64,000 nucleotides of DNA, from positions 7,234,604 to 7,298,603 of the forward strand of contig JACDQD010000011.1 of assembly GCA_019843655.1 (NCBI GenBank), in the 5' to 3' direction. The notes under the pieces are model-generated. The model worked only from the letters and a program-made list of their open reading frames with translations, was not told the origin of the DNA and searched no databases. Of this stretch, positions 1 to 14,655 are shown one piece after another (positions within the stretch are counted from its first letter, which is position 1; every line of letters begins with the position of its first letter). The DNA comes from Lethocerus indicus (taxonomy: Eukaryota; Arthropoda; Insecta; Hemiptera; Belostomatidae). The translations under genes and the position numbers were made by a program.

Positions 1-997
1 AGTCATCCAGTTTCTGGGTAGATGCAAAGGGGAAATATGACTAATGACTAACCTGTCGACATATGAATCGTAAGGAATAAAAACAATATAACTGTACCGG
101 GACAGCAGTTCAAATTTCGCGTTTCAGGTCACAGAACGGAATAGAAAAGTCGGTGAACTCGGTACATCGGAAAAACATTCATGAAGGAAAGTCAGGCGGC
201 TATAATGGAATTAACGCGGAGGCGCGAGTTAGTAAGATTATGTCAAAATAACGCGTCTGTGAATGCAATTAAAAACGGACCCAGTGTCCCATTTCTCGGT
301 TTCTTATAAAGAGACTCACTACGTGTTACGCTTATAGTCTATGCGACCAGTTACGAGACAGCCTAAGAAAAAGGCCTTTTTGAAAACTGAATTAATATTA
401 CCGCTGTTGTCTGTCTCATCCCATAATTGGGCTCTATTCTAGGCATGGATTTTGGCTTCTCGCCAACGACAGTCCGCTTGCCATTCATATACTTCACTAT
501 GTCCGCCTAAGATGTTATAGTTCGGTTTTATTCACAGCCAAAAACTGCGATTTATAACTCAAATTCCATTTCTTTTTCTTCGCGGGGTTACCTCTTAAGC
601 ACGCATGGATTATGTCTGGATACAATGGATAAACATATTGTTTAAAAAAATATGGTGTGCAACCGAACCATTTGCGCAATTTCTTGAGCAAGTCCCCAAA
701 AGACCTCACCCACCCCATATGAGATTCGATGAAATGTACTCTGATTAATTACTCGTAGCCTTACACTGTCAACATTCACGACTTCCGGGTTAGAAAAAAC
801 CGTGAAAATATTTCGCTGCCATAATAAGTAATCATTCGATATTGTTTCATGCAATCGTAAATCTCTATTGGGTTGACTCGTCAACTTCACTAAGTTATTC
901 GAAACTCCCCTCGTCTCCGGTCGCTGTTTATGTGTAATGTTAGAAAAATTTTATCAGGTGTTGTAAATTCGAAATTGAAATTAGTTCCACCTCCTGT

Positions 998-1070
998 AAT
1001 GGGGGCACTGTTGCCCCCACTGGCGGTACACAGGGTGGTACGCTCTCATGACTGCCACCGCCCGGGTGGA
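998..1070. repeat. GC-rich hairpin cluster
   Basis: TGGGGGCA (1000-1007) and TGCCCCCA (1012-1019) form an 8-bp perfect stem with a 4-base loop. A second GC-rich segment with GCCACC/GGGTGG complementarity follows at 1055-1068. No known RNA gene is recognised. Confidence 0.5.
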
Positions 1071-1420
1071 CAACGAAAGTAACTCACATCCTGAAACACT
1101 ATACCACGGTTACGAAAACGAAAACCGAAAAAAAAAATTGTGTCAGCAAATTAGAAAGTAACCGCAGGGAGAGTTTTTTCCCCGCAGCACGAGGGTTCGG
1201 GGCACAATGAAGCCGTCGAGCATTTATCCGGGAGGTAAGAACACAATTTTCGGGCTTTTATTTAATACAAATATCGGTTTATTTTCTCGTACATATTATT
1301 GACGGGATTTTAAACCGAGGATACAAAGAGGTTTGAATAAATATATTTTACAGTAGCATTTCACTAATTAATTACGTAACGATGCCAATATGTCAATTAA
1401 TTTTTATTTAGTTCATTGTC

Positions 1421-1520
1421 TCTTCTGGTTGGCATTTGTGAAACTCTCAAGACTGCCTGGCGACCAGTTCTTTAATCTTTACTTCTGAACTAATTATTCT
1501 TGCCGGTCTTAAAGCTCGAG
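1421..1520 (+). repeat. Degenerate interspersed repeat, copy 1
   Basis: Shares CTTCTGGTTGGCA (1422-1434) with 16274-16286. Also shares AATCTTTACTTC (1474-1485) with 16151-16162 and ATTCTTGCCG (1496-1505) with 16195-16204, with alignable sequence between. Class unknown; no coding potential. Confidence 0.45.
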
Positions 1521-4500
1521 AGTCCTGATTAATATCCAGCCCCAATATCTTTCCAGACTTTTTATTTTATGCACTTCGTAAAAGAATGCCATAAATATAA
1601 TGTAACTGTAACCTGATAAAAGGCTTTAAAAAAATGTTGAAAAGAGGGAGAGGAGGAGCGAAAAGAAATATGAAAGTTCGAAGCGAATAACTGGAACGAT
1701 TTAGGCGAGAAGTGAGGGCCCTAGTGCGATACCCCCTTATCTCCTAACATTTCCTGATAGCACTGAAATAGGATAAATCAGTAGCTCTGTCGTTTGTATC
1801 CTGCATTTTTTAACTCGTTTCGAAGAAATGCGCGTACCCCAGAAATATTTAGCGTAGTCGAGCTACTTCGTTAGTCATAACTTAATTCGTCAACCATTTC
1901 GATTGCGTAATGAGATTTTAGCCAAAATTCTCCTTTTCGGTAGTTTTAAGACATAATATGTATTGTAATCAAATTACAAATTGAAAAATTATTAATTTTA
2001 GGTATAAGTAAGGCTGGGTATTACCTCTTAAAAATAAATTCTGCAATTGTCTTACGTCGAATTGTAAAATATATTTCCATCAGTACGACAACGGGTGCCG
2101 ATTAAGATTTTCCAGAGTTTTAGTGTTTCAAATAAAAAATTTCGAAAGTATCATTGTATTATAACTGAGTGTGATGAATAAGCGGGTTTAAATTTATATT
2201 CCTTAACGCTGGCGCATGACTCTGCGTTCACTTTTCGCGTTCACCATCTGCTACCACATAGGCCCCCACCCTGACGGGTAATTAACTTACAGTTCTCCAG
2301 TTGGAGCCAATCTTGTGGATTCCTGGGAAAGGAGTTCGGCACGCCGGGGGGGAAACCATGGCTCTTCCGGCCTCTCCAAAATCGTATCCTACGTCACAAT
2401 TCTGTCTCTAGCCTCTCTCTGGATATAAGGGATTTATACACGAACGCGTAGTAAATACGGCTTTTATCTAGCAAAATGGCTGTTGGCTATAGGCAATGTT
2501 GAATGAGACGTTTCTGAGCTACTGGAAAAACTTAGGCCAGTAGCCTAAAAGGTAGGATTCATCGAGGCCAAGTAATTTATTTCTAGGAATTTGACTTAAA
2601 TATTAGCATTTTAATTACACGTCGAGGTAACGACCACTTGAATTTATATATGTATTTTCAAGAAAGTTGAAAACCGATTCGAACGAAACATCTGAGTATT
2701 ATAATTGTCAACTACTTCAATCGGAGAACAGTGTCATGATAGTGCTAACAGGTCGGACTGGCTACTGAATTTACCTTAACCGCGCAAACCGATAAGGATA
2801 CCAGCGGAAAAGTACCGACGATGAAAAAGTCTCACACCCGCTCCTAGCACTAGTACCAAGTTAAAAGGACAATAACGCTCGATTTTTCGATCCCGCCTTC
2901 ATTACGGTGAATACCGTGTGCGTTCCGGTTCCTGTTATGCGGTCCGGAAAAATATATCCTCGACACTGTGAGCAATAATATCTTTAAGCCGAAATGAAGG
3001 GGTTTGGGAAGGAGGAAGGAAATGGAGTGGGGGAGTTATGGCTAAGAAAAGAAATAACCCTTTGAACGTCGGGGGCACCGCGGTAACTTCCAGGAAAGGG
3101 GGAAGGACTCAAGAAACAAACTGGCCAGTTTTACATTCCCCGTAAAGCGTTTTTCCTTTGCTCTCCCTTTTTCTGGAAATAGTTTTCCACCGTTAGTCAA
3201 ATTTGCCGCCCCCGATAATAATTTAAGAAAAAATAATTTGCGCGCGCTCGGCTAACCTCCTAGGCGCGTCCGTGAATCCCCAATTGAGGCTAGGCCTTAC
3301 ATGCGTTGTTAAATTCGTCTAATTATAGTTTTACTGCGTACAGAATGAAATTTTCCTCTGAATTCGCTGGGCCCCAATTAGCGAACTGTTTTCTTTTGTC
3401 ATCTCTTTCATACCCATTCCAATTTAGTTCGTTGTCAAGCCTGCGACACACTCGATTCATTTGTGCGGAATGTCCGTAACTGTGTAGAAAAATTGTACCA
3501 AAAACACCAAATCATTTCTCTTTTAACTGTTCTATTAACGCAGCTGTAAAATACGCCCGCTTCCCCCAACTGGCGACGCAGCCCGCTGGCTTTCCCCTTT
3601 TTTTATTTTATTTATTTTCCTGGTATGTTTAAATCACTTGGTCACTTCCTTTTCAGGTATCGGTTGGGAACGCTTGGGATGTCAGGAGTAAGCACTCCTC
3701 TCCAAATTTCCCGCCTACAATAGCATATAACCCTCTCGGAGTAAACAATCCGTGAAAAAATCATACCCCTATTATCATGTAGATAGTAATATACAATGGA
3801 ACTATTGATTAGTAAAAAATTCCCAATAAAGTTTGTACACCTCCTTCTACAGTCTACGTCGCGCCGAATAGTTTAAAATATTATCATCGGAGTATCTCTT
3901 CAGCCTTGTGTATTGTGGCCCACCAAATTCTACTAGCAATAGTGCTACCAGAACACTTCATCTGCAACCGACACGCCTATACATGACGGTCACAGTTCGG
4001 CAACAGCGACGAGAAGTTTCGCCTGCAGTGGACATATGTAAATTCCTGAAAATATTACAATTGGGATGCTCCTGGAGGGAAATCGGGACGCCGGTCTAGT
4101 TTACGATATAGCGGGCTTGAGAAAACAATAAATAGCATGATTAAATTATAACTTTACGATTTAACTAACTAAATTCCACAGACGCTGACCGCATAGCCTT
4201 AAACCCAGATAGAGTACACAGAAGTGTCCAACTTTTCCTTTGATATATTTATCCGGACTCGAACGTTAGCTTTAATATTTTATATTATTTTTCTTATAGT
4301 TTCCATTACATTCTGAATCGCTTTCGCCTGTGGCCTCTAATCTATGTGTAAATAAATTCTTAGCGGGGCTACGGCCTTCTGGGTAAGATCCATCTCACTC
4401 ACTATAGCTCTTTATTTTAGGAATACTATCACGTTCATTGAACACTGTAGAGCTCCATGTTCACAATAATTCGGCCTCCGCAACGATCCTAAGTGTAGCA

Positions 4501-7015
4501 CGAGTCCGTGTTTCGAATAGTCAGTCAACCTACCTCAATAACTGGTACGATTGAACCGTGTGTGTACTGGAGTATACGACACTGGCATTCGAACCCGATA
4601 AACCGTCCAAACAGGAATTTCGAAGGAGTATATATTTCCTTACTGAATACGCGGGATCTGATTGCTATTAAAATTGTGAGGATGTTTCATTTCCGAAAAT
4701 TTCACCCTGCCAGAGGGAACAAAAGAATGACCAAGGCACAGTTTCTAAATCCGCCGTGACCCTTCATGAGGGTAGGTTAATTTAAGATTTCCGAAAAAGG
4801 AAAACAAGCAACTAAATCGGAAAGTGAAAATTATTCGAAACGAGCACGAGGTTCGCACCGTCCCCGTTATTACCGCCAAGTTTGAACGATTTAAAATAAA
4901 GAAAAATATGATTTTGAGTTGGCCTCAAGTAGAGTAAGACACCCAAATACCGTTTACTTTATCGCGACAAATACAGCAGTTCAAATAATGTAAATTTCAT
5001 ACTAATTGCGATCGGGAAAAAACTCCGAGGGCCGTCAGAGAAACAAAACTAACAGCCGAGGAACAGTCGCTCGTTTAATTTCCTAACGAGATATATTACG
5101 TTTCACACAGAAGCTTATGCTTTGAACATAAGCATGTGTGTGTTTTGAGGTGGGAAATAACAACGGGATGAAGCAAGAATTAATTGGAGGCGGGAGGGCC
5201 CGGGGCCCGAGCTATTAGGCCTGAGAGGCCCATCATTACCGAAAAGATAACGTTCCTCCTCAGCGAGGAAAAGGGGGAAAGTGGGCGCGTCTTGAAACAC
5301 AAGACTGGACCCTTGAGCCGACTACCTTGTTGCCCTACGGGACCAGGATTTCGTAACGGAGTGGAAAACCTTCGGACGGATGGATAGTAGTAATAAATGC
5401 TCCCTAATTATAGTTATTCGTGTGAAGATGGATCCCGAACTGTCTCGGTCCACAGTAGTGTGCAAAGATAATTAATCACATGGATAATCCGGACTTCCTC
5501 CGGCCTTATATTGCTTAATAAATTTATAACATTATTGTGTAATATAAAATTTTAAATTTAAATAACCGAGTAAATTTTAAAAATATTAACACTAGACGAT
5601 TGGACATATCGATAAATTAGTTCCACACTATGAAAGCGTTAATAAAATTAAAATAAAACGCCGTTTCTTCAAGTCCGGAAGGAAACGTGACGGTATAAGG
5701 ATGAATCATCCATTTGTCCACTACGAGTCTGATGGGAAGGGCGGGGTCCCCATTGCGATGCCAGCTCCGTAGACAATCCAAGCGATGTTCCCAATCATCG
5801 GATTTCCGTTTTATGGCCTTTTTTACGGGTCCCACGAGGCTCAAATATTAATCTCCTCCCCGAACACTTTTTACCCCCAAAAAAGCCGAAGTGTGAGGGT
5901 ACAGAATAAAGTGGTCTTGGACAAAAACGAAAATCAAGTATTCATTACGTCTGAACAGTCGAGTTAAATTAACATGACTCACAAATTTATGTACACTCTA
6001 CGCGCGCTTTGAGTGCCTATTGGTAGTATAGAGTTAGTAGAGCTGCAATAGATGATGGGACAAAAAATCGAGAACAAAAAAGACCTAAAATGTTTAAGTT
6101 TAATTATGGTATTTTACCTTCTCTAAATTCTGCAATATGCTCGTTGAAAAATATATATTATACATAGAATATTTTTGAATAACGTAAAACGGGGTTAGGA
6201 TTAAACATTGAAGCTGTCCTTTTGTTTAGATAACATATATAGGTATAAAATATCAGAGACAATATTATTGTACATGGAATGAGTTTTACATTGCAGATTC
6301 TATCATAACGGTCTCCAAAACGGGTGATATATTATTGTCAATGAAACCTCCTTTAATACATTCATTCAGGGAATGTGACAGTTCCGTGTAAAGATTAAAG
6401 ATCCCCTCGGCACACACCAAAAGAGCAAAGGGGGTGGGGTGGGGGAATATAATACGAAGTTATCTGTTTGAGGTTGGTCCCAGGGACACAAGGGGCAGAT
6501 GTGTTCGGGACCCCCCGACGATAAAGCGGCACAACACAAACTGGGACCAGCTAGAAAAATCTACAAATACGAACTGTATAGTCTAAAACCTCTGCCGAAC
6601 GTTCTGTACAAGAAATTTAAATTCCACGGTGTTATCACTGCAGTTTGATGTCCACGCAGTCCTCGCCCACAGAAAATAGACAAATGGACGTTGGCCCACT
6701 TGTAGTCAGAGTTATATAAAAAAATTGCATTAAATATAGACAAATAATTATTGCAGTTTCAAAAGACCCACTAACAAATCTTATTTTCTTTCTTAAGTTT
6801 TTTATTTAGTCGGATTAATTGGTGATAGGCTGAAAGGACGAAACAAGTCCTTGCCGATTAATACATACAGGATAGTAACAACACTTGCGAGGATTACTCT
6901 CAAATTAAGAATAATTATCCTACGGACATTAAAATCTACCATCCGTTTCTTCAAGGATATTTCCACATAAAAGATTAGTCGGTTTCCGAAATGTACCTTA
7001 AATACCCCGGCTGTC

Positions 7016-7051
7016 ATCGCTATCAGTATCGCGATCGCTACCGCTATCGCA
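7016..7051 (+). repeat. Hexamer tandem repeat, six units near ATCGCT
   Basis: Six consecutive 6-base units: ATCGCT, ATCAGT, ATCGCG, ATCGCT, ACCGCT, ATCGCA. Confidence 0.75.
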
Positions 7052-8103
7052 CCCTAAATACACGTCGGAAAGTCCGACTCAAACCTCAAACTCAATTTTT
7101 GTGAGATTCAAGTTCAGTCATTGAATTGAGTTGACATGCTACGCCATTATATAATATAATAATGGGGATATGCAATATGTAATGACTAATATTACTGCAC
7201 GAGTACATAGTTATTAAAATAACTGATCATTATAAGTTTAGACTAGTCATTAGTGATTATTTCATGAAATAGATTTGCTGTTTATTATACACTATCAACA
7301 TCAATTGTTTTCCACAGCAGCGCGTTAAATTAGAGACTAGTAAAATATACGAACAAGATTGGAAAGACCCGGACTAAATTTACATGTTTTTTATCGTTCC
7401 GTAGACAAATTTCAGGCCGGTCCTCCGAAATCGTTATTACACTTCTCCTTTCTTTTTCTCGCTCCGCCAATATTAACAAGATAATCGTAGCGCGCTCAGG
7501 GTTGTCATTGAAGACCCAAGCGCCATTGAAAAGGTTTCATTGCCGATTATTCACAGGTTGATAACTGAAACATACCGAAACCGGAACGTATGCAGCGTTC
7601 CTAAAATCAGGCCTCGGTGACTTGTCTTTAGAATGATTATGTTGAAATTTAGAATAGGAGGATATTATTTCAACACTGGGAATCGAACAATACGAATGGG
7701 AATCTTTGAAATGAACATTCTACTAAAATATCGAACTCACAAGGGGTAAATGAAGCCATCTTAAAGCCTACTCGATTCGAAAATTCTCGAAATATTGAAA
7801 TCCTTTGAAATAGACATTGTAGGATAGTACAATATTTTTTTAGAGGTTCTTGGAACCTAGAAAAAATATTTATTTCTGCAAGATATTGTTTTTGTTGATA
7901 TTCAAGAAAGAACCTATACGGTGTATTTTATCGGCCATCCACGTCCTGGAATATATACGGTCGGGGGCGCTCTCTCCGAAGGACGTTTTCGGGAACAGTC
8001 GCGACGTCCAAGGAAACCAGAAACGTCTCCCGGCGTGTGCGTGCGAGGGAGACGAAAAATTCGCCGTTAACGGGGCGCGGCCTTCACGATTAAAGACCGT
8101 TCC

Positions 8104-8370
8104 AAAAATATGAGAGAGACGGAGAGAGAGAGAGTGAGAGAGAGGGCAGTGTCGGCGGGAAGAACAAGGGGGGAAATCTCCCCCTTACCCCCTCCCAGTA
8201 CCATTTTATTCTTCCCCCCCCCCTCCTCTAATTATGTAACCTCCTTGGAGAGACAGAGACGACGCGAGAGGGGGAAAACCGTGAGAGCGAGAGAGAGAAG
8301 GAGATCCGAGCCGGCGGTGGGGAACCGACGGGGGGGGTTATTGTGAAAGAGAGGAGACAGGAGGTTTGAA
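8104..8370 (+). repeat. Purine-rich imperfect GAGA block with poly-C and poly-G tracts
   Basis: Interrupted GA repeats (8111-8145, 8245-8310, 8346-8365) surround a C tract near 8213-8223. The open frames here are low-complexity (RERERERV) and not genes. Confidence 0.6.
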
Positions 8371-10021
8371 ATGAGGCCCCCTCCCCCTATGGTTCTGGTT
8401 CTAGTTTTTTCCTTGTTCAATCTCCCTCCTTGAGGAACTTGAAAACCGAAACGTTTCGGAGACGACTGACAAAAGTTTGCCGACTCGGGGCGCCCGTACT
8501 AATGTTTAATGGTTTCCTTTCTCATAAAAAAACGAAATCCCATTATCATTGGGGGGGGGAGTAAGTCTAAATAGAATATTATTTACAATCTAACACTGTA
8601 ACACCGCCATTTTTACCATATATTTAATTTTTTAGTTTCAACCTATTCACCTTATAGTATTCATAACACGAAATCGAAATTTATAGTTGTTGAATAACAT
8701 AAGTGTCCCAAATGCTTCCTGTTTGCTTGCACCGTCGTTTTTTGTTAGCCAAATTCATTACATAACTAGTATGTTAAGTAAGAACCATTGCTTTGTTCAG
8801 CATATTCGACAGGTGCTCAATTATTAGTTTGGCGAATTTTCTTACTGGTAGTAATAACCGCTCGTTTTAGAGTGGCCAGATGTTATTTGATCTACTAACC
8901 TTTTGAGAATATCCAAATTGTGGAAGTTAATTTTTTCAACACTTTACGTTTAAATTTATCTGCGTTTCAGCCAATATAAAAATATTAGGACGCCGCTAAT
9001 TTGAATGGCGTGGTATTCTTTGAAATTTGAACTGGTAGAGCGTGTCAGATTTTGAAATATCCATACAATTGTCTTCTATACTATGGCCTCCCTTAAGGCC
9101 TCGAAACATTCAACACACGCCAATAGAAAAATTGAAAAGGTTTTATCCGAAAAATAAAATGTGCTTTGAGTTTCTGGGAATCCGACGATCCCAATCTCAA
9201 TGCCATCTGGCCGAGAGTCTGTTTTAAATTGTGCCCTCGTATCAGGGAAGAAACCTATTGTCGAACCGAATCTGTCGAAAGGAACTTCCTTTTGACGAAG
9301 GACGCGTCCAGCCGTTTATCGAAACTTCGATTCAATTTATCTTATAATCGAAGCTAATTCATGTTTATACTATATGGCGAGTATTATTATTATTATGGTC
9401 AACGTTAATAAGGTATTTCATTAATGTGTACGAATATTTAAATTCTAAGAAGACAAATTCGAAACGATACCGAAATAAAAAATCATGCGCTTCTACTTTG
9501 ACTAGTTGTTAGAACCTAGAAGCAGTATTTTCAGATAAAAACATGGAAAAACCGGGAAGATAAATGGTCTCCCAAAAACACGTAACAATTGGACGAACGA
9601 AACTGTTGTCGGCGAACCGTTTAGGGACAGGATGTCCGCTGTAAAGTTCAGGTAAAGTTGCGAAGTTTAGGACAGAACAAACGAGATTTTTTGTCGGTAA
9701 GGGATTTCCTAGGCCGTTCTTTTACTGGCTCGGATCAGGTAATATTTCGAAATTTTTTTGTGCAATCTATAATTTTGTAATTCTTAAATGACTGTCCCAT
9801 CAACAAAATAAGAATAGTTGCTTCGAAAATTACTGGGACTAAACTACTAAAACTAAAACTACCGGAACCTTCTTTCGACGGAAATAAATTATACCATCGC
9901 AGAATGGGTGAAACCTCATTAGGGGAATAGTGTTTTTCTGACTTCTGGTTCCGATTAATGATTAACAGATAGGTTTATAAATCAGAACCGATTATCCCGA
10001 CCCAATGGCTGGGGCGTTTGA

Positions 10022-10080
10022 CACCTTAAGTGATTACCTTAAGTGATACCGTAAGATACCTTTTGATACCGTAAGTGATT
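10022..10080 (+). repeat. Short degenerate tandem repeat, unit near TACCTTAAGTGAT
   Basis: About five truncated units (ACCTTAAGTGAT, TACCTTAAGTGAT, ACCGTAAG, ATACCTTTTG, ATACCGTAAGTGAT) lie side by side. Confidence 0.6.
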
Positions 10081-12177
10081 TATTGACTCGACCGCTCAGG
10101 GCGTCCGCCCAAAGCTGAATTCAATTGCGTTACCGCACGAACGAAACAATCGAGTCATCTCAACTCGAAAATTAGCCGAAACTTCTTCTGGATCCGATAT
10201 TTCAGTCAGGCGTCGATCATCGGCCGCGAAATTATTCTGACGAATTTCGGCCCGAAACTGTTTCTCTATCGACTTTCGGGGCTTAATGGGATTTTGAAGG
10301 TCTGTGAAAAGTTCGCCCAGAAGTGACTTTTAGGGGCAATTATCGAAGTCCAATTAGGTGGGAAATTTCGGTGAAAAATGCTAAGGGGGTGCTAAGAGTG
10401 GGCTCAGAATCATCCAAGTTGACGTGAACTGTCCTTTCGCCGTTTTGCCATTTGAGACTAATTACAGTTGACGGTTCCTTTATTATTTGTATTTATTTAA
10501 ATAAGTACAGTTGCTTCGGGCAGTATCTTAAGGTTCTTCCTAGGCACTCCTTCGCAGTACAGATAAAATATAATTGTTGCAACCGATGTTGAGTTTTATA
10601 TGTGTATACACATGTGTGTGTATATGTGATATTTAATTTATATTGTAGTTGTATAAATATTATCCCATGAAAATATTGCGTGAACAAGCAAATAACCCCA
10701 TCGAAGATATTTTATCGTCAAATTTCAATAGTAAATTACGCTTTTTCCAGCTTCCACCAAAATAAAAGAGGACAGCCCTACAAACAAAAGTTCACTATTA
10801 TTGACCAGATATATATACGATGAGTTTTAAATATTGTAAGAAAAAATATACAACAGAGACCATTTTTAGTTAGTTTCATGTTTATTACTCTTTAAATTTC
10901 AAGTTTATGTTTTTAAACGCGATCATTATATATTCCGGAGGATTTGATAACATTTTTCCATACAGTGATAATAGATTATTTGTTGTCATTCTATCTTCGA
11001 TTCTGGCTACGGGTCAACCACAAAGCGCATATGCACATATGGTGTCAATTGCTACCAAGAAACACCGCAACACTAGTTAACTGACCCTCTCGCATTACCT
11101 AAAATAATTGGGCTTGTTTTACTCGGGGCAAAGTCTCCCTAACGAAGGTTCGTTTGGGTTTACCTCGTAGTGTATAGTTTCCAGGGTGACAAGAATGTAT
11201 TCTAATTATTCAATTAATATACGGATTTGCTACTTGTCCTCCTGTTTTCCTGAAACTGCCTATTGAAGTACCCAAGTGAGAAGACTCACCTGGAATCCAC
11301 ATACGTTTCAAACGTATACAGACGAAACGACGTTACGAATTGCTACTTCGACAACAGATAACAGCTATTAATTAGGAAAAAATTTACGACTATATTTTGA
11401 AACCGAACTGGGCGTTCGGGTTGTAGCGATCCACAATCCTTCGAAAAATCGTATATATATATATAATATAACTGCACATTCGATCATGAACTATCGACTT
11501 CCCGATATAAATCGTTGCATCACTAACTCCTGAAACTCCCGAGCGCCGCGTCGGGAATAATTAAAATTTTGCGGGTGCAGCTTAAAATAAAAATATGAAA
11601 TCATTTCTAACCGATAAAGGACCAATCCATTTCACGCTTCAAGCTGTCCAAATAAACAGTTAAAACGTGTATGTTAAATCCAATTACGGTTCGGACCGTC
11701 CCAAGTTTTCCGCTAGTGCGGAATATCAAAATCCGCGCTGAGGTTAAATCAGCCGCGGGCTTTCAGCAGCAAACTGCGGTGGGGGGAGGACGCGACCGGA
11801 TCCTTGAACAAACACAAAAGGGCCGGGATTTTATTCGGAGGAAAATGAGCGCTCTCTTAATTAAGCCGGAAAAATAGGAGCCCGGAAAAACCGTTCCCTC
11901 TTTTCAGGAAAGGGGAGGGGGTAGGGGGCTCCCTTTCAGAATCGGATTTCACACTCAGGGCCCGGGCGTCGTCCGGCTTTCAGCTCCCCGCGGGGGACCG
12001 CCGCCGGCCGTGAAAATATTCGGCCTCGGGTGGATTTATTACGGGTCAATACGTTTCGCCGGTATTGGATTCTGCGACCGAAACAGTCTAGAAAAATATC
12101 CCTAGGGATTTCCGCCTGCACGTGCCACATCCTATTCATATCTCCGCAGTTTATCTTGCAAGACGGACAAGATATCA

Positions 12178-12200
12178 AGACACACACACACACACACACA
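12178..12200 (+). repeat. (AC)n microsatellite
   Basis: About ten uninterrupted AC dinucleotides. Confidence 0.9.
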
Positions 12201-12731
12201 AATGTTTTATGTGTTCAACATGTATGCCAGAAAATATTTTCTGGACCAATATTGTATGGAAGTATAAAACATTATTAGAGGATTATTATTCTGAATGAAT
12301 GGATTTTTATTTCAAAATAAAAAATCATTTCAATTTCATTCCTTCCGTTGTAGGAGTATGCGTAGAGACATCCGACAGGAGTAACTAGCTCGGGTCGAAG
12401 ATGTCTAGCTTATTTTATGTTTCATGAACCGACTATTATAAAATGTTTTCATTAATCGAAAAATCCATCCCGAAACAGGTCACTGATACTTGGAGCTTTC
12501 CTGTTTCCAGATAATGGCGAATAGTGGCACTTCAATGGGTGGTAGATCAAATCACATTCCCAATGAACGTAACCTTCGAATGATTATTTTTGAAGTATTA
12601 TTGGCCCGACGGCATATCTCCAGATCATCGTTGATTTCATTAATCCGTGTTTAGAAAGCCCCAATATATTGGAAAATGTACGAGAACTCGTATCGACTTC
12701 TGTAGAAAGCGTGACAGATGGGCTGACATTT

Positions 12732-12773
12732 GGCTACGGTTCGAGTATCCGAAATCGAACCATAGACGTAGCC
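12732..12773. repeat. Thirteen-pair hairpin with one bulge
   Basis: GGCTAC (12732-12737) pairs with GTAGCC (12768-12773) and GGTTCGA (12738-12744) with TCGAACC (12755-12761). The loop has 10 bases and there is one 6-base bulge. The GGTTCGA resembles a tRNA B box but no tRNA fold was found. Confidence 0.55.
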
Positions 12774-14603
12774 GTCCGTGTCTCATACGAGCAAGCATGA
12801 ACAAATAACACTAAGCCCATACTCACGGCAAGAACATTTTACCGTGACAGCAGATTTTTCGACTGGTTAATTTATTTGGAAGAAGTAGGGGGGCATAACC
12901 TAAGGACACTGGATTGTTGATCGCAAGACGCCGTGACTGTATTACATTGACGAGCCTCGGTAATTTGACAGTGTACAAGGTCCAACATAATACGAGATAA
13001 TACTTAGTGTGGTTTTCCTGATTATTCCAATCAAAAACTAACTTGAAATAAACGGTCAATTCAGGAAACTACAACAAAAGCGAAATTAAACGGTATTCGT
13101 GAACATCCGATCCGGTGACTCTTGACTGATCTGTCTACTGTTTGAAAATAGATTCACCCCCCCCCCTCTCACCCCCTTGAGCCACCCCTTGACACTCATC
13201 TGCAAAACAAAGACGGAATAAAAGGCGGCAAAACAGCTGAGATTGGCGAGAAGCGAACACTTGGGTGCCTTTCATATGGTAATCGTTCAGCTGGCTCCTT
13301 CACACCCCTTTTGAACTGTCGAGACCGCTCGTTCGAACGAATATAATAATAATACGTTTATTTTATTATAACGATACGTTTAAAAAACTAGGGTCAGCCA
13401 AATTAGAACACAACAATGTTTCTGACCACAAACGAATTTTAATTATTGATTGGATTGGACGAAATAGGAAGAATTTCAGTTTCGTATTTTTCTATTAAGG
13501 AACACTGGGAGAATCCCCTACTTATATCGAATGTAACCGCGCAATTATATCTTTGGAGTCAATATACCTTATTTGAATGCTCCTCTATCAGTCTACCACT
13601 ATTAGGAGTATGTTTCATCGTACTGCGCTCTGTTGATGATACTGAGGCTACTTTCCGCCAGACTGGGACCTATACGATACGACTGTTCTCTTCGTGTGTA
13701 TGACATAAAATTAGGCTTTAACCAAATGAAACAAACAATTCAATTGGCGAATTGACCAAAGCCAATTCGAAGCGAAGTATCAGACGGATGTCATAATTTG
13801 TGACTGACTCACTCTTCTTCGGAATTTAAAGCGATAAATCAGGCTAGTTTAGTGGGCTGTTAGGACTCTGGGAGGAAGAAAAGTTTTTTTTTATTCACTC
13901 ATAGCTGCTCAGCGCCCTTTCCCCCTTACGTACTTTTGTTTAATGCGCCATTCCTGGCGTATAGAACAACTTTTTTGACGGATACTCTTCCATTGTTCCA
14001 TGTAGTTAGTGTTTTTTTTTCGTGGAAGTTCAACTATTTTTTCCTAGCCTATTTTAAGCCAGGCGATAAGGGGGGTCATGGCTTTCAACACAGATAATCT
14101 TTCCGAAGATGAAAATTGTATCTAGCATTGAAATAGATTTTCATTCTTAATAGAATTATTTTCTTATTATGTGAGTGTATGAAGTATTAATACGTTAAGA
14201 AAACTTCAGACCATACCGACCAATATAATTATTATAATTAGATATTTTCCGGTCTAGTCAGAGATAAAACTTGAAATTCTAACGATTTTGAAATCCCAAC
14301 ACAAGAGCTCCCGTGGGTTTATCTAGGTTGTACAGCTTCCATGTTTCGCCCCTGAGGTTTAATCCTCGGTAAGTAGGACTGAATTCAATGGCGGAAAGTC
14401 CCTGTGCAAGTCGCCTATATCCGCAATTGGTGCAGAAGACGTAAACCAACCAACTAATACCCTCACATCTCGGCCCCGTCCATATTAACTATTACTGAGA
14501 TTATGTATTATTGGTATATATTTCCACTCAAACAAACAAAAGTCCCTTTCCCCCCAAATTCATATGTTTTGTTAAAGTAATTTTAATTTTTTTTCTTTTT
14601 CAG

Positions 14604-14655
14604 GGTACGTATTGAAAATGCCATGGATACTAATGTTCTACTTTAACCGACACTT
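14604..14655 (+). CDS. Candidate 52-nt internal exon, unrecognised
   Basis: A long T/C tract with CAG (14582-14603) is followed by 52 nt open in one frame (YVLKMPWILMFYFNRHL) and by a consensus donor, ACTT|gtaagt. Both splice signals are stronger than the chance pairs seen elsewhere in the gene-poor half. No flanking exons were found and the peptide is not recognisable, so this may be a pseudo-exon. Confidence 0.15.

Larger units (their letters stand above)
1..7960. other. Gene-free stretch
   Basis: No open frame longer than about 90 codons and none with recognisable content. Apart from the hairpins at 1.0 kb, the repeat at 1.4 kb and the hexamers at 7.0 kb I see only unique-looking DNA of moderate GC with ordinary CpG. 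A small GGGCCC-rich patch lies at 5190-5230. Confidence 0.6.

Noticed and set aside
11280..11300. Minus-strand CAG|GTGAGT as a second recursive splice site
   Set aside because: No pyrimidine tract precedes it.
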